Origin: an uncultured Collinsella sp.
GTDB taxonomy: Bacteria; Actinomycetota; Coriobacteriia; Coriobacteriales; Coriobacteriaceae
DNA length: 64,000 bases
Direction of reading: 5' to 3'
NCBI GenBank assembly: GCA_902494585.1
Contig: CABUUD010000001.1
Span: 28,656-92,655 of the forward strand
The translations under genes and the position numbers were made by a program. The notes below the pieces were generated by a model. That model did no database searches and was not told the origin of the DNA. It saw only the letters and a program-made list of their open reading frames with translations. Of this stretch, positions 41,336-50,721 are shown in pieces (within the stretch, counting starts at the first letter, position 1; the number at the start of each line of letters is the position of its first letter).

Positions 41336-41905
41336 TTACGCACCTCCATGCGGCGGCACCAGCACGCCATCATTGACCTTGCAACCCCATGCCTCTTTAA
41401 CCGCATCGTCGGGCGTTGATTGAATTGCCTGGGTCGAAATGTCAACGACCAGGTTCTTGCCATCCGTTTTCTTCTCGTCCACGCTCCTGATGAGCACGCC
41501 GGTTTCGCCCATCGGCGCAACGGGAGACGTCCAGTAGTAGAACCCGTCGGAAGCGACAACCCAAGACCTGGCGCTGTTTGTAGTGGAGGCGTTGGACACC
41601 TTGTCCCACTCAATGACGTAATCTTTGCCAGCAACCGGCTCATCCCACAAGCGTGCGCCATCCTGGTCCTGCCAGTAGATATCCACCGCAACACGCAGGT
41701 ACGCCGGTGCTGAGCCGCTATTTTTAACCGCAACGTCGCTCTTTACATTATTGTCGCGATTCTCGTCCACCGAAGGCGACACCGAGCCAAAGCCAAACTC
41801 GTTGACCAGCACGCCCGTAACCGAAAGCCACGCAAAGGTGCCGGCAGCGCCGGCCAAAAGGAGAACGCCGGCAAGGAGGGCGACGATCCGCTTGCGCTTA
41901 GTCAT
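41336..41905 (-). CDS. SipW-dependent exported surface protein
   Basis: 189 residues. The N-terminus KRKRIVALLAGVLLLAGAAG followed by TFAWLSVTG is the alternate signal peptide processed by SipW-type peptidases. The following region (SVDENRDNNVKSDVAVKNSG, SAPAYLRVAV) is the TasA/camelysin-like beta-sandwich with an N-terminal donor-strand-like segment. It starts one base after the adhesin stop. Probably a minor subunit of the surface structure made by this operon. Confidence 0.78.
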   Translation of the reverse strand: MTKRKRIVALLAGVLLLAGAAGTFAWLSVTGVLVNEFGFGSVSPSVDENRDNNVKSDVAVKNSGSAPAYLRVAVDIYWQDQDGARLWDEPVAGKDYVIEWDKVSNASTTNSARSWVVASDGFYYWTSPVAPMGETGVLIRSVDEKKTDGKNLVVDISTQAIQSTPDDAVKEAWGCKVNDGVLVPPHGGA

Positions 41906-41906
41906 C

Positions 41907-44900
41907 CTAGTCCTCCCTCCTCAGCGTGCCGTTTTCCCAAACATTCTTGGCACGCGAGCCGCCATCGACCCATTTGTCCTTCGCGCGCGTGTTGACGCAC
42001 GTCACCACGGTGTCGCCCGCGCTCGAGGCGGACGAGATGGTCAGCTCGGCAGATTTACCGGGCGCCTTGCCCGGCGTGCTCAGTTCACCCTCGTAGCGCC
42101 ATGCCCAAGCCGTATCTTCCTCGACGGTATAGATGCCCGTCGGCGCGGCAAATTGCACGCTGCCGACATACCAGGTCTCACCGTTTTCCTGCTGCCGCTT
42201 ATCGACCTTCACCTCGGCCACGCGCGTCTCGGGAGAGGCTCCCTCCGCCGTCTTCGTCACCTTAAAGCGGAACGTCTGTCCCATGGCATTAGCATCGGTG
42301 GTCTTTTTGACGATCGTCAGCGCATGGGTCTTGGCGAAGTCGAACACGGCATTGCCGTCGCCTTGCTCCCCTTCGCCCGTCGTCTTGGAATCCAGGCGGT
42401 TGGCCAAGTCGAACGAACCGTTACCCGAGCCCAGGCTGTAGAGGGAGACAAGCTTGCCGTTTACGGGTTCCTCCGTCACGGATGCATTGGGGCCATAGCT
42501 CGCCTGCTTAACCGTGACAGTCAACTGCGTTCCCATAAACGGCTCGGCAAAGCAAACCTTAAACGGCGCCTTATCGGCATTGTCATCGACCGTATTGGCA
42601 GCAGTGGGATCGAGCAGCCACTTGAGCTTCGCGGTCATGGCTACGGGGTTCGCAGCATCGGACGTGTCGTTGGCGGTCACGCGATACGTCACGGGATACA
42701 GATCCATGTCTCCCGTGATCGGCTCGCCCTTAAACCCATTCCAAGACTTCGCAGTGCCATCGGCACCCACATATCGCCACTCCAGGAAGAGCTCGCGCAC
42801 GTCACCGCTGGTCGCCGCCCGCCCATCGAGCTGCGCAACGATCTTGGAATAAGCGTCCGGGTCATACGCGACGGACTTTTGCTCCATCACGGGATCGCCC
42901 TTGTCATCAAAGACCGGGTTGCCACCCTCATCCATCTTGGGAACATCGACGTCATGAACGAAACCCGCGCCCGTCGCTCGCTCGTCGTCCGAGTCGACCG
43001 TCGCCGTAAAGATGACCGACCCGTCGACACCGTGATAGCGCACCTTATGCGGCGCGATCTTGTACACCGCGGTGTAGGTCACGCTCTCAAAGGGCTCGCT
43101 GCCCTCGAGGGGATACTTCTCATCGTCAGTCATCAGACTGTACTGCCCGTCATTGACATAATCGCGCGACCAGCCGACAAAGTCGTACTTGGTGCCGTCA
43201 GTGCCCTCAACCTCCTCGGCGGCCTTGACCTCAAGAGAAATCTGATCGCCGGAATCAGCGCGGCCGAGGCTACGAACAAGATCGGGATTCGCAAGTTTAG
43301 AGTCGATGTTCGATTGAACGGTAACCAGGCTGGGACGGTAGACCGGGTACAGCTCCATGGGGGCCCTGACCACGGTAGAAGCACTCACCATACTGATGCC
43401 CTCCGACCAAGCGACATAGCCCTTGCCAGGTGCCGGCTGGGCTTCCGTCCAGCCCACGAAGACGTTGAACGCACCTCCTGTATCCGCATCGATAGTGCTG
43501 ACGTCATAAGTAGGCTTCGGGATGCCGCCATCAAGGTTGCCGAGCATATCGCCTTTCTGAGCAACTTTGCCATCCACATCTTTGGCATTGAGATGATACA
43601 CGACCGCCAACGGCGAATAGTACGCTACAAATGTATAGACGCCGCCGGGTTTCACCTGATAGGAATATGAGTTATTGTCGTTAGATTTGAGCTCTTTAAC
43701 CTCACCATTCGGGAGTTCGATTTCGACCCTGTCCAGCTTGTATCGCTCGCTGCCGGACTTGTATACCGTCGTTTCGGTATCAGGAGTCACCGTTGCCGTG
43801 GCGGGATCGGTGTCCGCATTGAGAGCGGGGGTGATGTCATACCTAGGAACATTTACCTCGGAAGTGCCCTCAAAACCGGCGCGATGCAGGTTGGTGGTGT
43901 AGTTGACGTCGTACTTTGCGTAGACGGGATAAGCATCCTGACACTTGGTGACCTTGGAGTCAGGTGTCGCCAAGTATGGCGCCGCCTTTTCCGGATTGCT
44001 CGTCACATAGGGGTCGTTGGCGACATCATAGATATATTTCCAGACGGCAGAATCCTTCTTGACCTCGGCGGTCGAAATCCAGCCCAGGAACTTATAACCC
44101 GGCACCGCCATCTCGGCATCAGTCGGCGAAGACTCAAGGGTCAAGGGGCTTTCATAAGAACCAGTTGGCTCATCCTGCGGGTCCCCTGTTGCCTCAACCG
44201 AAGTGTTCACGTGCGGGTAGTAATACGTGTACGTAGGGTCTGATCCATTCACCTTATTTTGCAGCAGGTTGCTTTCGTAACGACGCGTAGCGGCCTTCAG
44301 GATTGTGTTGTCCTTGTTGTAGAAGTTAACGTCTGTAGTAATCATCGCGCGAACGTAATACTTCGTATCGAGATCCAGCATCGTGCTTTCGATGGGATTT
44401 TTCACATACGTCCAGCAGCCATTGCCGCGCTCAAGCGTCCAGAAATTCAGGCGATAGCGATCATTCACCAGTTTGACCGTTACGTTCAGCGAAGCCGAAG
44501 TCCAGGTATCGCTTAGCGTTGCAGCGCCTGGAAAATCGGTATCGGCATAGAGGTCTTTTAGAGTATCGGCTCCCTTATCGTTTTTAACGTTGTGCGAGTA
44601 CGCATTAAGGGGACTCACGACAAGGGTTTCCTTCGTGAAGCGCGTGTCACACGTTTCGTCATACCTATTCTTTATACCGTGGTCAACATGCTCCGGACCC
44701 CAGTGGACGACGTTTTCACGCACGAAGGTACTACCGAGGTTTTCCTCAAAGGGCGTTTGATAGCGATTCCAAACGGAACAAAGTAGCTTGCTGTCCGTAA
44801 ACCCATGGTTGGTATAAGCCCGAACGTAATAATCCACGCGGTACTCAAAGCGCGCCGTATAGGTGTGCAGCACGGTTAGATCGACATCGGCAGGGAGTGT

Positions 44901-47372
44901 ATAGCTGGGGTCTCGGCTTACGCGGACCTCAACCGTGGACCCATCGGCGACCTGCTTGTTTTCGTACCAGCCCAGGAAGCGATACCCATCGGGCAGCTTG
45001 CCGCCCTCGGACAGGGGCGTACCGTCCGTGTCGCGCACCTGTACCGTGTAGACGCTGGTGCCGTCCCCGGCAGTCTGGACGTCGACTTTGGTTTTGCCAA
45101 CGCCGTCACGTAGGGTCTCATTGTCGATTTTGTCCTGCTCATTGCCCTCGAACACCGTCATGATGTTCGACACGTAGTCGCTGTACACGGGATAGAAATC
45201 GGTGGGGCCGACCACGGCAATCTCGCTGCCCACGGGATAGAATGCTCCCTTGTTTTTCAGATCAGCCAGCTGATCTGAGGTAATGGCAGCATAGGCGCCA
45301 TTCATGCTCTTATCGGCATTCGGCTGCGTGGTCCATCCAATAAACGTCGCGGTAGGCGGCAAGCCGCCGCGATCCGCGGGGGCAGCGGGCGTCAAACCGA
45401 CGCCATAGCGGTACCAGTCCGTAGACTGATCGTGCGCCTTGCCGTCTTTCCAATTGAGCATCTCGCCCTTAACGTTATAGAACAGCACCTGCGCCTCGTA
45501 TGAAGCGATAAAGAGGTCATTGCCCTTGAAGCCCTCACTCTCGGCATGATCCTTGCCGTTGTCGGCAGTGTAGATAGACGTCGCCTCGTGCTTCGTGTTG
45601 TCCTGAACGCGCTTGCCATCTTTCACCGCAGCGTCATCGGTCTTGCCGTCAAACCAGCTGTTGTCTTGTCCAATTCGATTCGCACGCACATCGCGCTCGC
45701 GGAACCAGCCCATAAAGCGGTAGCCGCCGTTCGCTTCGCTCAGCCCCGCAGGCTTTGCGGAGGTATCCTGCCTGAACGTCACCGAGGTATCGCCCTGGGC
45801 CAAGCCCTGAGCAGTTCCCGCCAGCACGGCACTCACGGCAAAGGCGTACGGATCCGTGGTCGCCTGGTCTTTGCCAAGTTTGGTCTTCTCGATTGTCGCG
45901 GTACCCGCGCCGGGAAAATCAATCGTCGCCTTAACGCTCTGGCCATGCACGGGGATATTCAGCCTGTAATCCATCGCCCACTCGTTGGCATGCGAACCGC
46001 CAAGGGCCTCATCGTTAGCGGTCGAGCGCATGGTGCCGGCGCAAAAGTCATAGTCGTGCTGTTCCCACAGCTCGCGCGTGGTGTAGCGCTCGTCATCCCA
46101 CGGGCCGTAGCCGTCGCCCTTGGTGGTACCGTCGCCGCCAAACGAGGGGATCTTCTTTTTGGCAGGATTGCCCTGGCTATTGCCGGAAAGGCTCACACTC
46201 GGCTTAAAGTAACATTCGGTGACCGTGGCATCGCCCTTGTTGGCGCGCGCAGCAATACCGCCCAGGTTCACGTCGTTTTGGATGATGGGGATCACGGCGA
46301 TGGGGTTGTACTGACGCGAGCTCAAGTCACCCGCAAAATGGCTGCGGACGAGCTCGTTGCCCTTTTCAGTCAAAATACGGCCCGCCAGGCCACCCGTCCA
46401 CGCGCGCGTCACGGCGACAACACCCACGTACGACGCGGCATAGCTGTAGCACTGCGCCGTCGAGAAGCAGTCGATGATCTTGGCGTCGCCCGCCATGCAG
46501 CCCACAAAGCCCGAGGCGTACACGTTGTTGCCGCCCAGGGCGCCGACGGCCACATCGTATTTATTGGTGACGTCGGTCATGCCCTTCTCGGCAATCGAGC
46601 CATCCTCGTTGCGCGTAGGCGTCACGCGGCAATACTCGATGGTCGACTCCTTAACGTAGCCGGCAAACGCCGCCATATACAGGCCCTCGCCACCGATTGC
46701 CTGTACGCCCGAAGTCGTGTTGTTAACGGCGCGGCCACCACGGACCTCGCAGTTGTAGAGTGTGCAACCATCGAGCTCGCCGGCAATCAATCCACCCTCA
46801 AAGCCCGCGTTAGTAATCACGTTGAGCATGTTGTTGGCGCACGTAACGTGCAGGGTGCTCTCCATGACCATAACGTTTTCGAAGTGTGTTTTGACGGCCT
46901 TGCCCACGATAATGCCGCCGCGGAAGTCAGCCCAAATGTTGGCGTCCTCGACAAGGAAGTTCTTGATGGTGGCGCCGTCGGTCTCAGCAAAGAAGCCCGT
47001 ATCGCGCTCGGGGTCCAAGACCTTATTCTCGTAGTTCAGGCCCTTCACGGTATGGTTTTGACCGTCAAAGACGCCCTTAAAGGGATGTTCTTTGGTGCCA
47101 AAGGAGAGGTGCTTGACTGTATCCGCAACAATGGCGTTCATATCATCATCGTTAAGAACGATATCGTTATCGAGATAGACGCGCCACTGCGATGTGTCGC
47201 GCTGACGCGACAGCGCGACACACGCCAAGAAGTCGTTCCTGTTTGTGATATGGAATTCGGTCTGTTCCTCGGCATGCGCTGCCGCCGGCAGCACCATAAC
47301 GCAGCAAAGGGCAATCGCCGCGACGGCAACCAGCTTGCTGAGCACACCTCGGTTTCTGTTCTTGATCTCCAT
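41907..47372 (-). CDS. Giant secreted adhesin with InlB-type repeats
   Basis: 1821 residues. Signal peptide at 1-34 (cleavage after AHA). Residues 60-450 form a right-handed beta-helix-like region with GLUG-type turns (GFEGGLIAGELDGCTLYNCE, GGLAGRI). Residues about 545-1540 hold at least seven Flg_new/InlB B-repeats, recognised by YRFMGWF, TFIGWTT, YRFLGWY, YKFLGWI, VFVGWTE, YDFVGWS and LEWRYVG. Near 1680-1790 is a Gram-positive pilin/DUF7601-like beta domain (LTIVKKTTDANAMGQTFRFK). There is no LPxTG motif or terminal membrane helix, so anchoring may depend on the neighbouring proteins. It probably mediates attachment to host or matrix. Confidence 0.85.
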   Translation of the reverse strand: MEIKNRNRGVLSKLVAVAAIALCCVMVLPAAAHAEEQTEFHITNRNDFLACVALSRQRDTSQWRVYLDNDIVLNDDDMNAIVADTVKHLSFGTKEHPFKGVFDGQNHTVKGLNYENKVLDPERDTGFFAETDGATIKNFLVEDANIWADFRGGIIVGKAVKTHFENVMVMESTLHVTCANNMLNVITNAGFEGGLIAGELDGCTLYNCEVRGGRAVNNTTSGVQAIGGEGLYMAAFAGYVKESTIEYCRVTPTRNEDGSIAEKGMTDVTNKYDVAVGALGGNNVYASGFVGCMAGDAKIIDCFSTAQCYSYAASYVGVVAVTRAWTGGLAGRILTEKGNELVRSHFAGDLSSRQYNPIAVIPIIQNDVNLGGIAARANKGDATVTECYFKPSVSLSGNSQGNPAKKKIPSFGGDGTTKGDGYGPWDDERYTTRELWEQHDYDFCAGTMRSTANDEALGGSHANEWAMDYRLNIPVHGQSVKATIDFPGAGTATIEKTKLGKDQATTDPYAFAVSAVLAGTAQGLAQGDTSVTFRQDTSAKPAGLSEANGGYRFMGWFRERDVRANRIGQDNSWFDGKTDDAAVKDGKRVQDNTKHEATSIYTADNGKDHAESEGFKGNDLFIASYEAQVLFYNVKGEMLNWKDGKAHDQSTDWYRYGVGLTPAAPADRGGLPPTATFIGWTTQPNADKSMNGAYAAITSDQLADLKNKGAFYPVGSEIAVVGPTDFYPVYSDYVSNIMTVFEGNEQDKIDNETLRDGVGKTKVDVQTAGDGTSVYTVQVRDTDGTPLSEGGKLPDGYRFLGWYENKQVADGSTVEVRVSRDPSYTLPADVDLTVLHTYTARFEYRVDYYVRAYTNHGFTDSKLLCSVWNRYQTPFEENLGSTFVRENVVHWGPEHVDHGIKNRYDETCDTRFTKETLVVSPLNAYSHNVKNDKGADTLKDLYADTDFPGAATLSDTWTSASLNVTVKLVNDRYRLNFWTLERGNGCWTYVKNPIESTMLDLDTKYYVRAMITTDVNFYNKDNTILKAATRRYESNLLQNKVNGSDPTYTYYYPHVNTSVEATGDPQDEPTGSYESPLTLESSPTDAEMAVPGYKFLGWISTAEVKKDSAVWKYIYDVANDPYVTSNPEKAAPYLATPDSKVTKCQDAYPVYAKYDVNYTTNLHRAGFEGTSEVNVPRYDITPALNADTDPATATVTPDTETTVYKSGSERYKLDRVEIELPNGEVKELKSNDNNSYSYQVKPGGVYTFVAYYSPLAVVYHLNAKDVDGKVAQKGDMLGNLDGGIPKPTYDVSTIDADTGGAFNVFVGWTEAQPAPGKGYVAWSEGISMVSASTVVRAPMELYPVYRPSLVTVQSNIDSKLANPDLVRSLGRADSGDQISLEVKAAEEVEGTDGTKYDFVGWSRDYVNDGQYSLMTDDEKYPLEGSEPFESVTYTAVYKIAPHKVRYHGVDGSVIFTATVDSDDERATGAGFVHDVDVPKMDEGGNPVFDDKGDPVMEQKSVAYDPDAYSKIVAQLDGRAATSGDVRELFLEWRYVGADGTAKSWNGFKGEPITGDMDLYPVTYRVTANDTSDAANPVAMTAKLKWLLDPTAANTVDDNADKAPFKVCFAEPFMGTQLTVTVKQASYGPNASVTEEPVNGKLVSLYSLGSGNGSFDLANRLDSKTTGEGEQGDGNAVFDFAKTHALTIVKKTTDANAMGQTFRFKVTKTAEGASPETRVAEVKVDKRQQENGETWYVGSVQFAAPTGIYTVEEDTAWAWRYEGELSTPGKAPGKSAELTISSASSAGDTVVTCVNTRAKDKWVDGGSRAKNVWENGTLRRED

Positions 47373-47375
47373 GGG

Positions 47376-48023
47376 CTAGTTCGCCTCCGGCCAGCCCGCG
47401 GCGTCGAGCACGTCGAGGACAGTATCGTTTGCCTGCTGGTTTTTGGCCTGCACGGCCTGGACGTCGATATCGAGTTTGAATGAGCCACCGCGCGCGGCAT
47501 CGTTGTAGTCGCCCACAAAGCGCAGCGAATCCATGAGACTCTCCGTCATGGCACCGGGGTCGAGCATGCCGCCACGACCAGCCAATCCGCGGTAGTAGTA
47601 CCACCCATCGCCGCCATCGATCCACGGGGACCCCTCGCCCGCGTTCACGTGAAAGGCGACGTTGCCCGAGGCATCCGCACTCGTACCGTCGGGTGCCACT
47701 GACGTCATGCGCAGACGAGCGCGAACGTACTCAGGCTGCGCGCCGGCGTTCTCCACGCGCACAATGCGGCTAATGTCAGAGCCCCCGGCCTTGGTGTCGG
47801 GATAGCCCCCGTGCTCGTCAGCCTCAAACGGAATCTCCTCGCCCTGCTCGTTGAGGGTGTATTCGCAGACTCGTACCTTCACGCTGCCAAACGATAGAAC
47901 GTTGTTCGCCGGGACCATATCAACGGTAAAAGCCAGCGTGCCACACAGGCACGCCAGGGCAAACAGCGCCATCGCGGCAAGCGCCAAGGTGCGTTTCTGA
48001 TTGTCGGAAAGATTGTTGAGCAT
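47376..48023 (-). CDS. SipW-dependent exported protein
   Basis: 215 residues. The first 40 (QKRTLALAAMALFALACLCG then TLAFTVD) look like a SipW-type signal; the mature part has the beta-sandwich pattern RIVRVENAGAQPEYVRARLR and ends with a helical tail. It stops three bases before the adhesin gene. The start ATG at 48023 lacks a strong ribosome site and follows a large hairpin at 48055-48102, so expression may be lower than that of the preceding TasA-like gene. Confidence 0.75.
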   Translation of the reverse strand: MLNNLSDNQKRTLALAAMALFALACLCGTLAFTVDMVPANNVLSFGSVKVRVCEYTLNEQGEEIPFEADEHGGYPDTKAGGSDISRIVRVENAGAQPEYVRARLRMTSVAPDGTSADASGNVAFHVNAGEGSPWIDGGDGWYYYRGLAGRGGMLDPGAMTESLMDSLRFVGDYNDAARGGSFKLDIDVQAVQAKNQQANDTVLDVLDAAGWPEAN

Positions 48024-48054
48024 TACGTTCGCCAATCGTCGATCAAAGGGGGAT

Positions 48055-48102
48055 CGAGATCCCGACCCGAATATAGGGGTTGGGGAGCGGGTCGGGATCT
48101 CG
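48055..48102. other. 15-bp perfect hairpin between TasA-like gene and next gene
   Basis: Arms 48055-48069 and 48088-48102 are exact complements with an 18-base loop. No T-run follows on the minus strand. Placement after the likely major subunit suggests partial termination or an RNA 3'-end stabiliser. Confidence 0.7.
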
Positions 48103-48120
48103 GTGGAAGGGGTGGGATTA

Positions 48121-48807
48121 CTACAGACCGTTAGCCCAATCCCTGGCAGCAGCCAAGGCAGACGCAGACGAACCCTCAGGGGTCCCGTCTGCCGCGTAAA
48201 TGAAGCAGTTGACATCCATCGTCGCAGGATTGGAGAAATCCTTTTGCTCGGTCTCCTTGGGCGTAGTCACCTGGCTGAACAGCTCGCCAGTCCACTTATC
48301 CTCAGTCTTGCTGGCAATAAGCGGAGTAGCCTCGGTTCCTCCGCCAATATAAACAAAAAGGCCACCGAGATAATGAGTCGGCTCGCCCGCAACGGTGCTC
48401 GCATCAACGGCCTGCCAACCAGAGTTAATGGTGAAGTAAGTCGTCTTGGAATCATCGGTCCCGGCAGGCGCCGTCTTGTTGTTCACGAAGACGTACACAT
48501 ATGCATCCTCGGATCCCTTGCCGATACCGACATTAGGATTCTTGGCAACAGACACGCCGGGGGCGAGCTTAGAGTCCTTAACCCACTTGGTCTCGGTCAG
48601 GTTGCCGTTGACCTTATCGGGGTCAGTCGGAATTGGCTGCCCCGGTTTGTCGGGATCGGTAGTTGGCTTGTTGATGCCCGCAGTGGTGAAGTTGTTGGTC
48701 AGGCTCGACTGCGCCGTCAGCCAGGCGTAGGTGCCCACGCCGGCGGCCAGTACCAGCAGCAGCAAGGCGGCAACGATGCCGTAGCGCTTTTTCTTCTTGT
48801 TCTCCAT
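48121..48807 (-). CDS. TasA-like fibre/biofilm protein (SipW-dependent)
   Basis: 228 residues. N-terminal KKKKRYGIVAALLLLVLAAG and VGTYAWLTAQSSLTNNFTTA form the classic alternate signal with the post-cleavage segment that acts as donor strand in TasA fibres. A Pro/Asp-rich linker (TDPDKPGQPIPTDPDK) follows, then a compact beta domain. It is the gene directly after the SipW peptidase and precedes a hairpin, as expected for the major subunit. Fibre formation is inferred from family and locus. Confidence 0.78.
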   Translation of the reverse strand: MENKKKKRYGIVAALLLLVLAAGVGTYAWLTAQSSLTNNFTTAGINKPTTDPDKPGQPIPTDPDKVNGNLTETKWVKDSKLAPGVSVAKNPNVGIGKGSEDAYVYVFVNNKTAPAGTDDSKTTYFTINSGWQAVDASTVAGEPTHYLGGLFVYIGGGTEATPLIASKTEDKWTGELFSQVTTPKETEQKDFSNPATMDVNCFIYAADGTPEGSSASALAAARDWANGL

Positions 48808-48877
48808 CGTTCTCTTCCTTTCGAGAATCGCCTTCCCCGGCAACGGCCCTTGCCGCCGCCGGCACCTCTCCCTGCCG

Positions 48878-49435
48878 CTATGGACGCCGCTCCCTCGCAT
48901 GCGCGCGGGCATGCTTGTCCGCAGGCTCGTCGGGAACCATCCGATCGAGCACAATCGACGCCGCGGCCAGCAGCGCCAGAACGGCCACCACAACAAGCAA
49001 ACCGGGCATCGTCGTGCAATATGCGTTAACGAAGCCCAGGTAAGGGACACAAAGAGAGACGACACCGATCACGCGTGAAAAAGGCGTCTGCTCGGCGTCG
49101 TGCACGATGGTTCCATCTGCATTTTTGTTTGCGATTCCCTGCGTGCCGATCGTTTGCGCCACAGGGTCGACCTCGTACACCTGGTGAGTCACCACAGCGC
49201 CGTCCGATCGGTAAAAAGTTGCATTGTCGCCCACGGCAATATTCGTTGGGTCAACCTGGTGGACAAACACCATGGAGCCGACGGGAAGCTCGGGTTCCAT
49301 AGAGCCCGAAAGCACTGCAAAAGGCATGTATCCAAATGCGCGAGGAGCAAAAGAAACAACGGCAAGGGCTATGACAAGCGCGAGCGCCATGCTACTAAGA
49401 AGCGAAATAAATCGTCTGAATCCGCGCGCTGCCAA
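48878..49435 (-). CDS. sipW: SipW-type signal peptidase I
   Basis: 185 residues. ER/archaeal-type signal peptidase with the nucleophile in VLSGSMEPELP and His in place of Lys in AVVTHQVYEV, one membrane helix at each end. It processes the alternate signal peptides of the three SipW-dependent proteins in the operon. The start is uncertain: the TTG at 49435 is the only permitted start in a frame that stays open for about 30 further codons, and no strong ribosome site is visible. Confidence 0.85.
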   Translation of the reverse strand: MAARGFRRFISLLSSMALALVIALAVVSFAPRAFGYMPFAVLSGSMEPELPVGSMVFVHQVDPTNIAVGDNATFYRSDGAVVTHQVYEVDPVAQTIGTQGIANKNADGTIVHDAEQTPFSRVIGVVSLCVPYLGFVNAYCTTMPGLLVVVAVLALLAAASIVLDRMVPDEPADKHARAHARERRP

Positions 49436-50042
49436 CGTGATTATTTCATCCCCATCGAGGCTATATTCGATCCCATCAAGGATTAGCCACTTTTCTAAGA
49501 CGCTTAATAGATGAGTTCGAAAAAGCCAATCTGAAATCTATTTATAACAATCACCGTAGCTACTTCCGCGTTTTTATCAACGTCTTTCCGCCAAATGCTA
49601 CTATTTTTGCCGTAAGTGGTTATTTGTCCCCACACTTGTCTGCTTTATCCAACATCTGCGGCTAACCCCTACACAACTTCTCAATAGAGGGTCTGATATT
49701 TTGTACGGCACAGATATCGTACCCCCCCCCACATTAAATTTATACTGCATTTAGTATCATTTATTTTCAACCCCCTTATTCATGCCTCTACGGCTATCCC
49801 CTGTAGCCCTCAGCCCATACCTTCTGGAAACCCCATCCATCCGGAAAACCCGTTCCACTCTGAATACATCCGGCGAACGCATGCGAGCGTGTCGTCCAGG
49901 ACGGTCTCGTCATCGGGGTGATGGAAAATGTCGTCCCAAACGCTTGCCACGGTTGCGCCCACGAGTGTCAAGAAAAAAGCCTCGAGGATTTCGAGACTTT
50001 CACATTTGTATTGTTTTGCACGAAGGACCGCGAACGGCGAGG
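49436..50042. other. Upstream region of surface operon with poly-C tract and repeat
   Basis: 607 bases between sipW and the flavodoxin gene. It is A/T-rich from 49500 to 49790, unlike the rest of the window. Nine C in a row at 49722-49730 (G on the operon's sense strand) lie just downstream of a TATAAA-like box at 49739-49744. A 44-base unit at 49830-49873 matches 40403-40446 at 40 of 44 positions. From 49880 to 50030 a plus-strand frame looks weakly coding but has no recognisable domain. Confidence 0.6.
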
Positions 50043-50594
50043 CTACTCGCCCAGCACGGCCTTCTTGGCCGCCGCCGCCATATGGTCCAGGTCCTCCTTG
50101 GTGGGATGGTCCTTTGCGGCAAACCAGTTGTCGAGCAGCATCTTATAGCGCGCGTTTTCGGGTTCTTGCTCAAGCATTGCCTCGTAGCGCTGCTTTACGG
50201 CAGGGCCCATCTTGCCCTGGCACATCGCCCAGCCCGCAAGCTCGGCATCATTGGCCAAGTTAGACGATACGCGGTCGATAATCTGCCTAAAGTACTCCTC
50301 GCTGGCGCCAAAACCGCAGGTACCAAACAGAAAGACGCGCTTGCCGTGCAAGGCGGAGAGCAACGCCGCGACCGAAGGCGTGCACGCGCCCTTGTCGCAC
50401 CAAAAACCGACGAGCACCGTGTCGGCCGCACAGGCGCCCTGCGCCTCGAGCGCAACCTGATCTGCATCCGCATCATCGCTCAACGCCGCGGCATGGACAA
50501 ACTCAACACCCGCAGCCTGCAGAGCGCGCTTGATCGCGCCCGAAACCATCCTGGTATTACCGCTCTTGCTGTTAACCACCAAAGAGCACGTCAT
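50043..50594 (-). CDS. Flavodoxin-family protein (BilS-like)
   Basis: 183 residues. The FMN phosphate loop is NSKSGNTRMVSGAI near the N-terminus; VLVGFWCDKGACTP and VFLFGTCGFGASEEYF are the flavin-contacting loops. The latter blocks recall BilS, a flavodoxin linked to gut bilirubin reductase loci, but no bilR is in the window, so this is only a resemblance. The C-terminal 50 residues are helical and charged. I start at the ATG at 50594; a GTG two codons earlier has a closer GAGG. Confidence 0.8.
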   Translation of the reverse strand: MTCSLVVNSKSGNTRMVSGAIKRALQAAGVEFVHAAALSDDADADQVALEAQGACAADTVLVGFWCDKGACTPSVAALLSALHGKRVFLFGTCGFGASEEYFRQIIDRVSSNLANDAELAGWAMCQGKMGPAVKQRYEAMLEQEPENARYKMLLDNWFAAKDHPTKEDLDHMAAAAKKAVLGE

Positions 50595-50721
50595 AGTCAC
50601 GTTGCCTCGTTTCCCCCAAAACTAAAGCCACTAATGCAATTTATTAGATGAATATCTTAGTACTAACGTGACAGATGTAAACCACCGTCTGTCGATTGAT
50701 TAATTTGCCCCACGGACTTGC

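Noticed and set aside
45546..47483. 645-codon plus-strand frame opposite the adhesin
   Set aside because: Antisense frame of the adhesin gene without recognisable domains; the adhesin has a signal peptide and repeats.
49880..50030. Weakly coding plus-strand stretch (reads ENVVPNACHGCAHECQEKS)
   Set aside because: Could be a gene remnant, but it has no clear start, no recognised family and runs into the opposite-strand flavodoxin gene. Too little to call a pseudogene.
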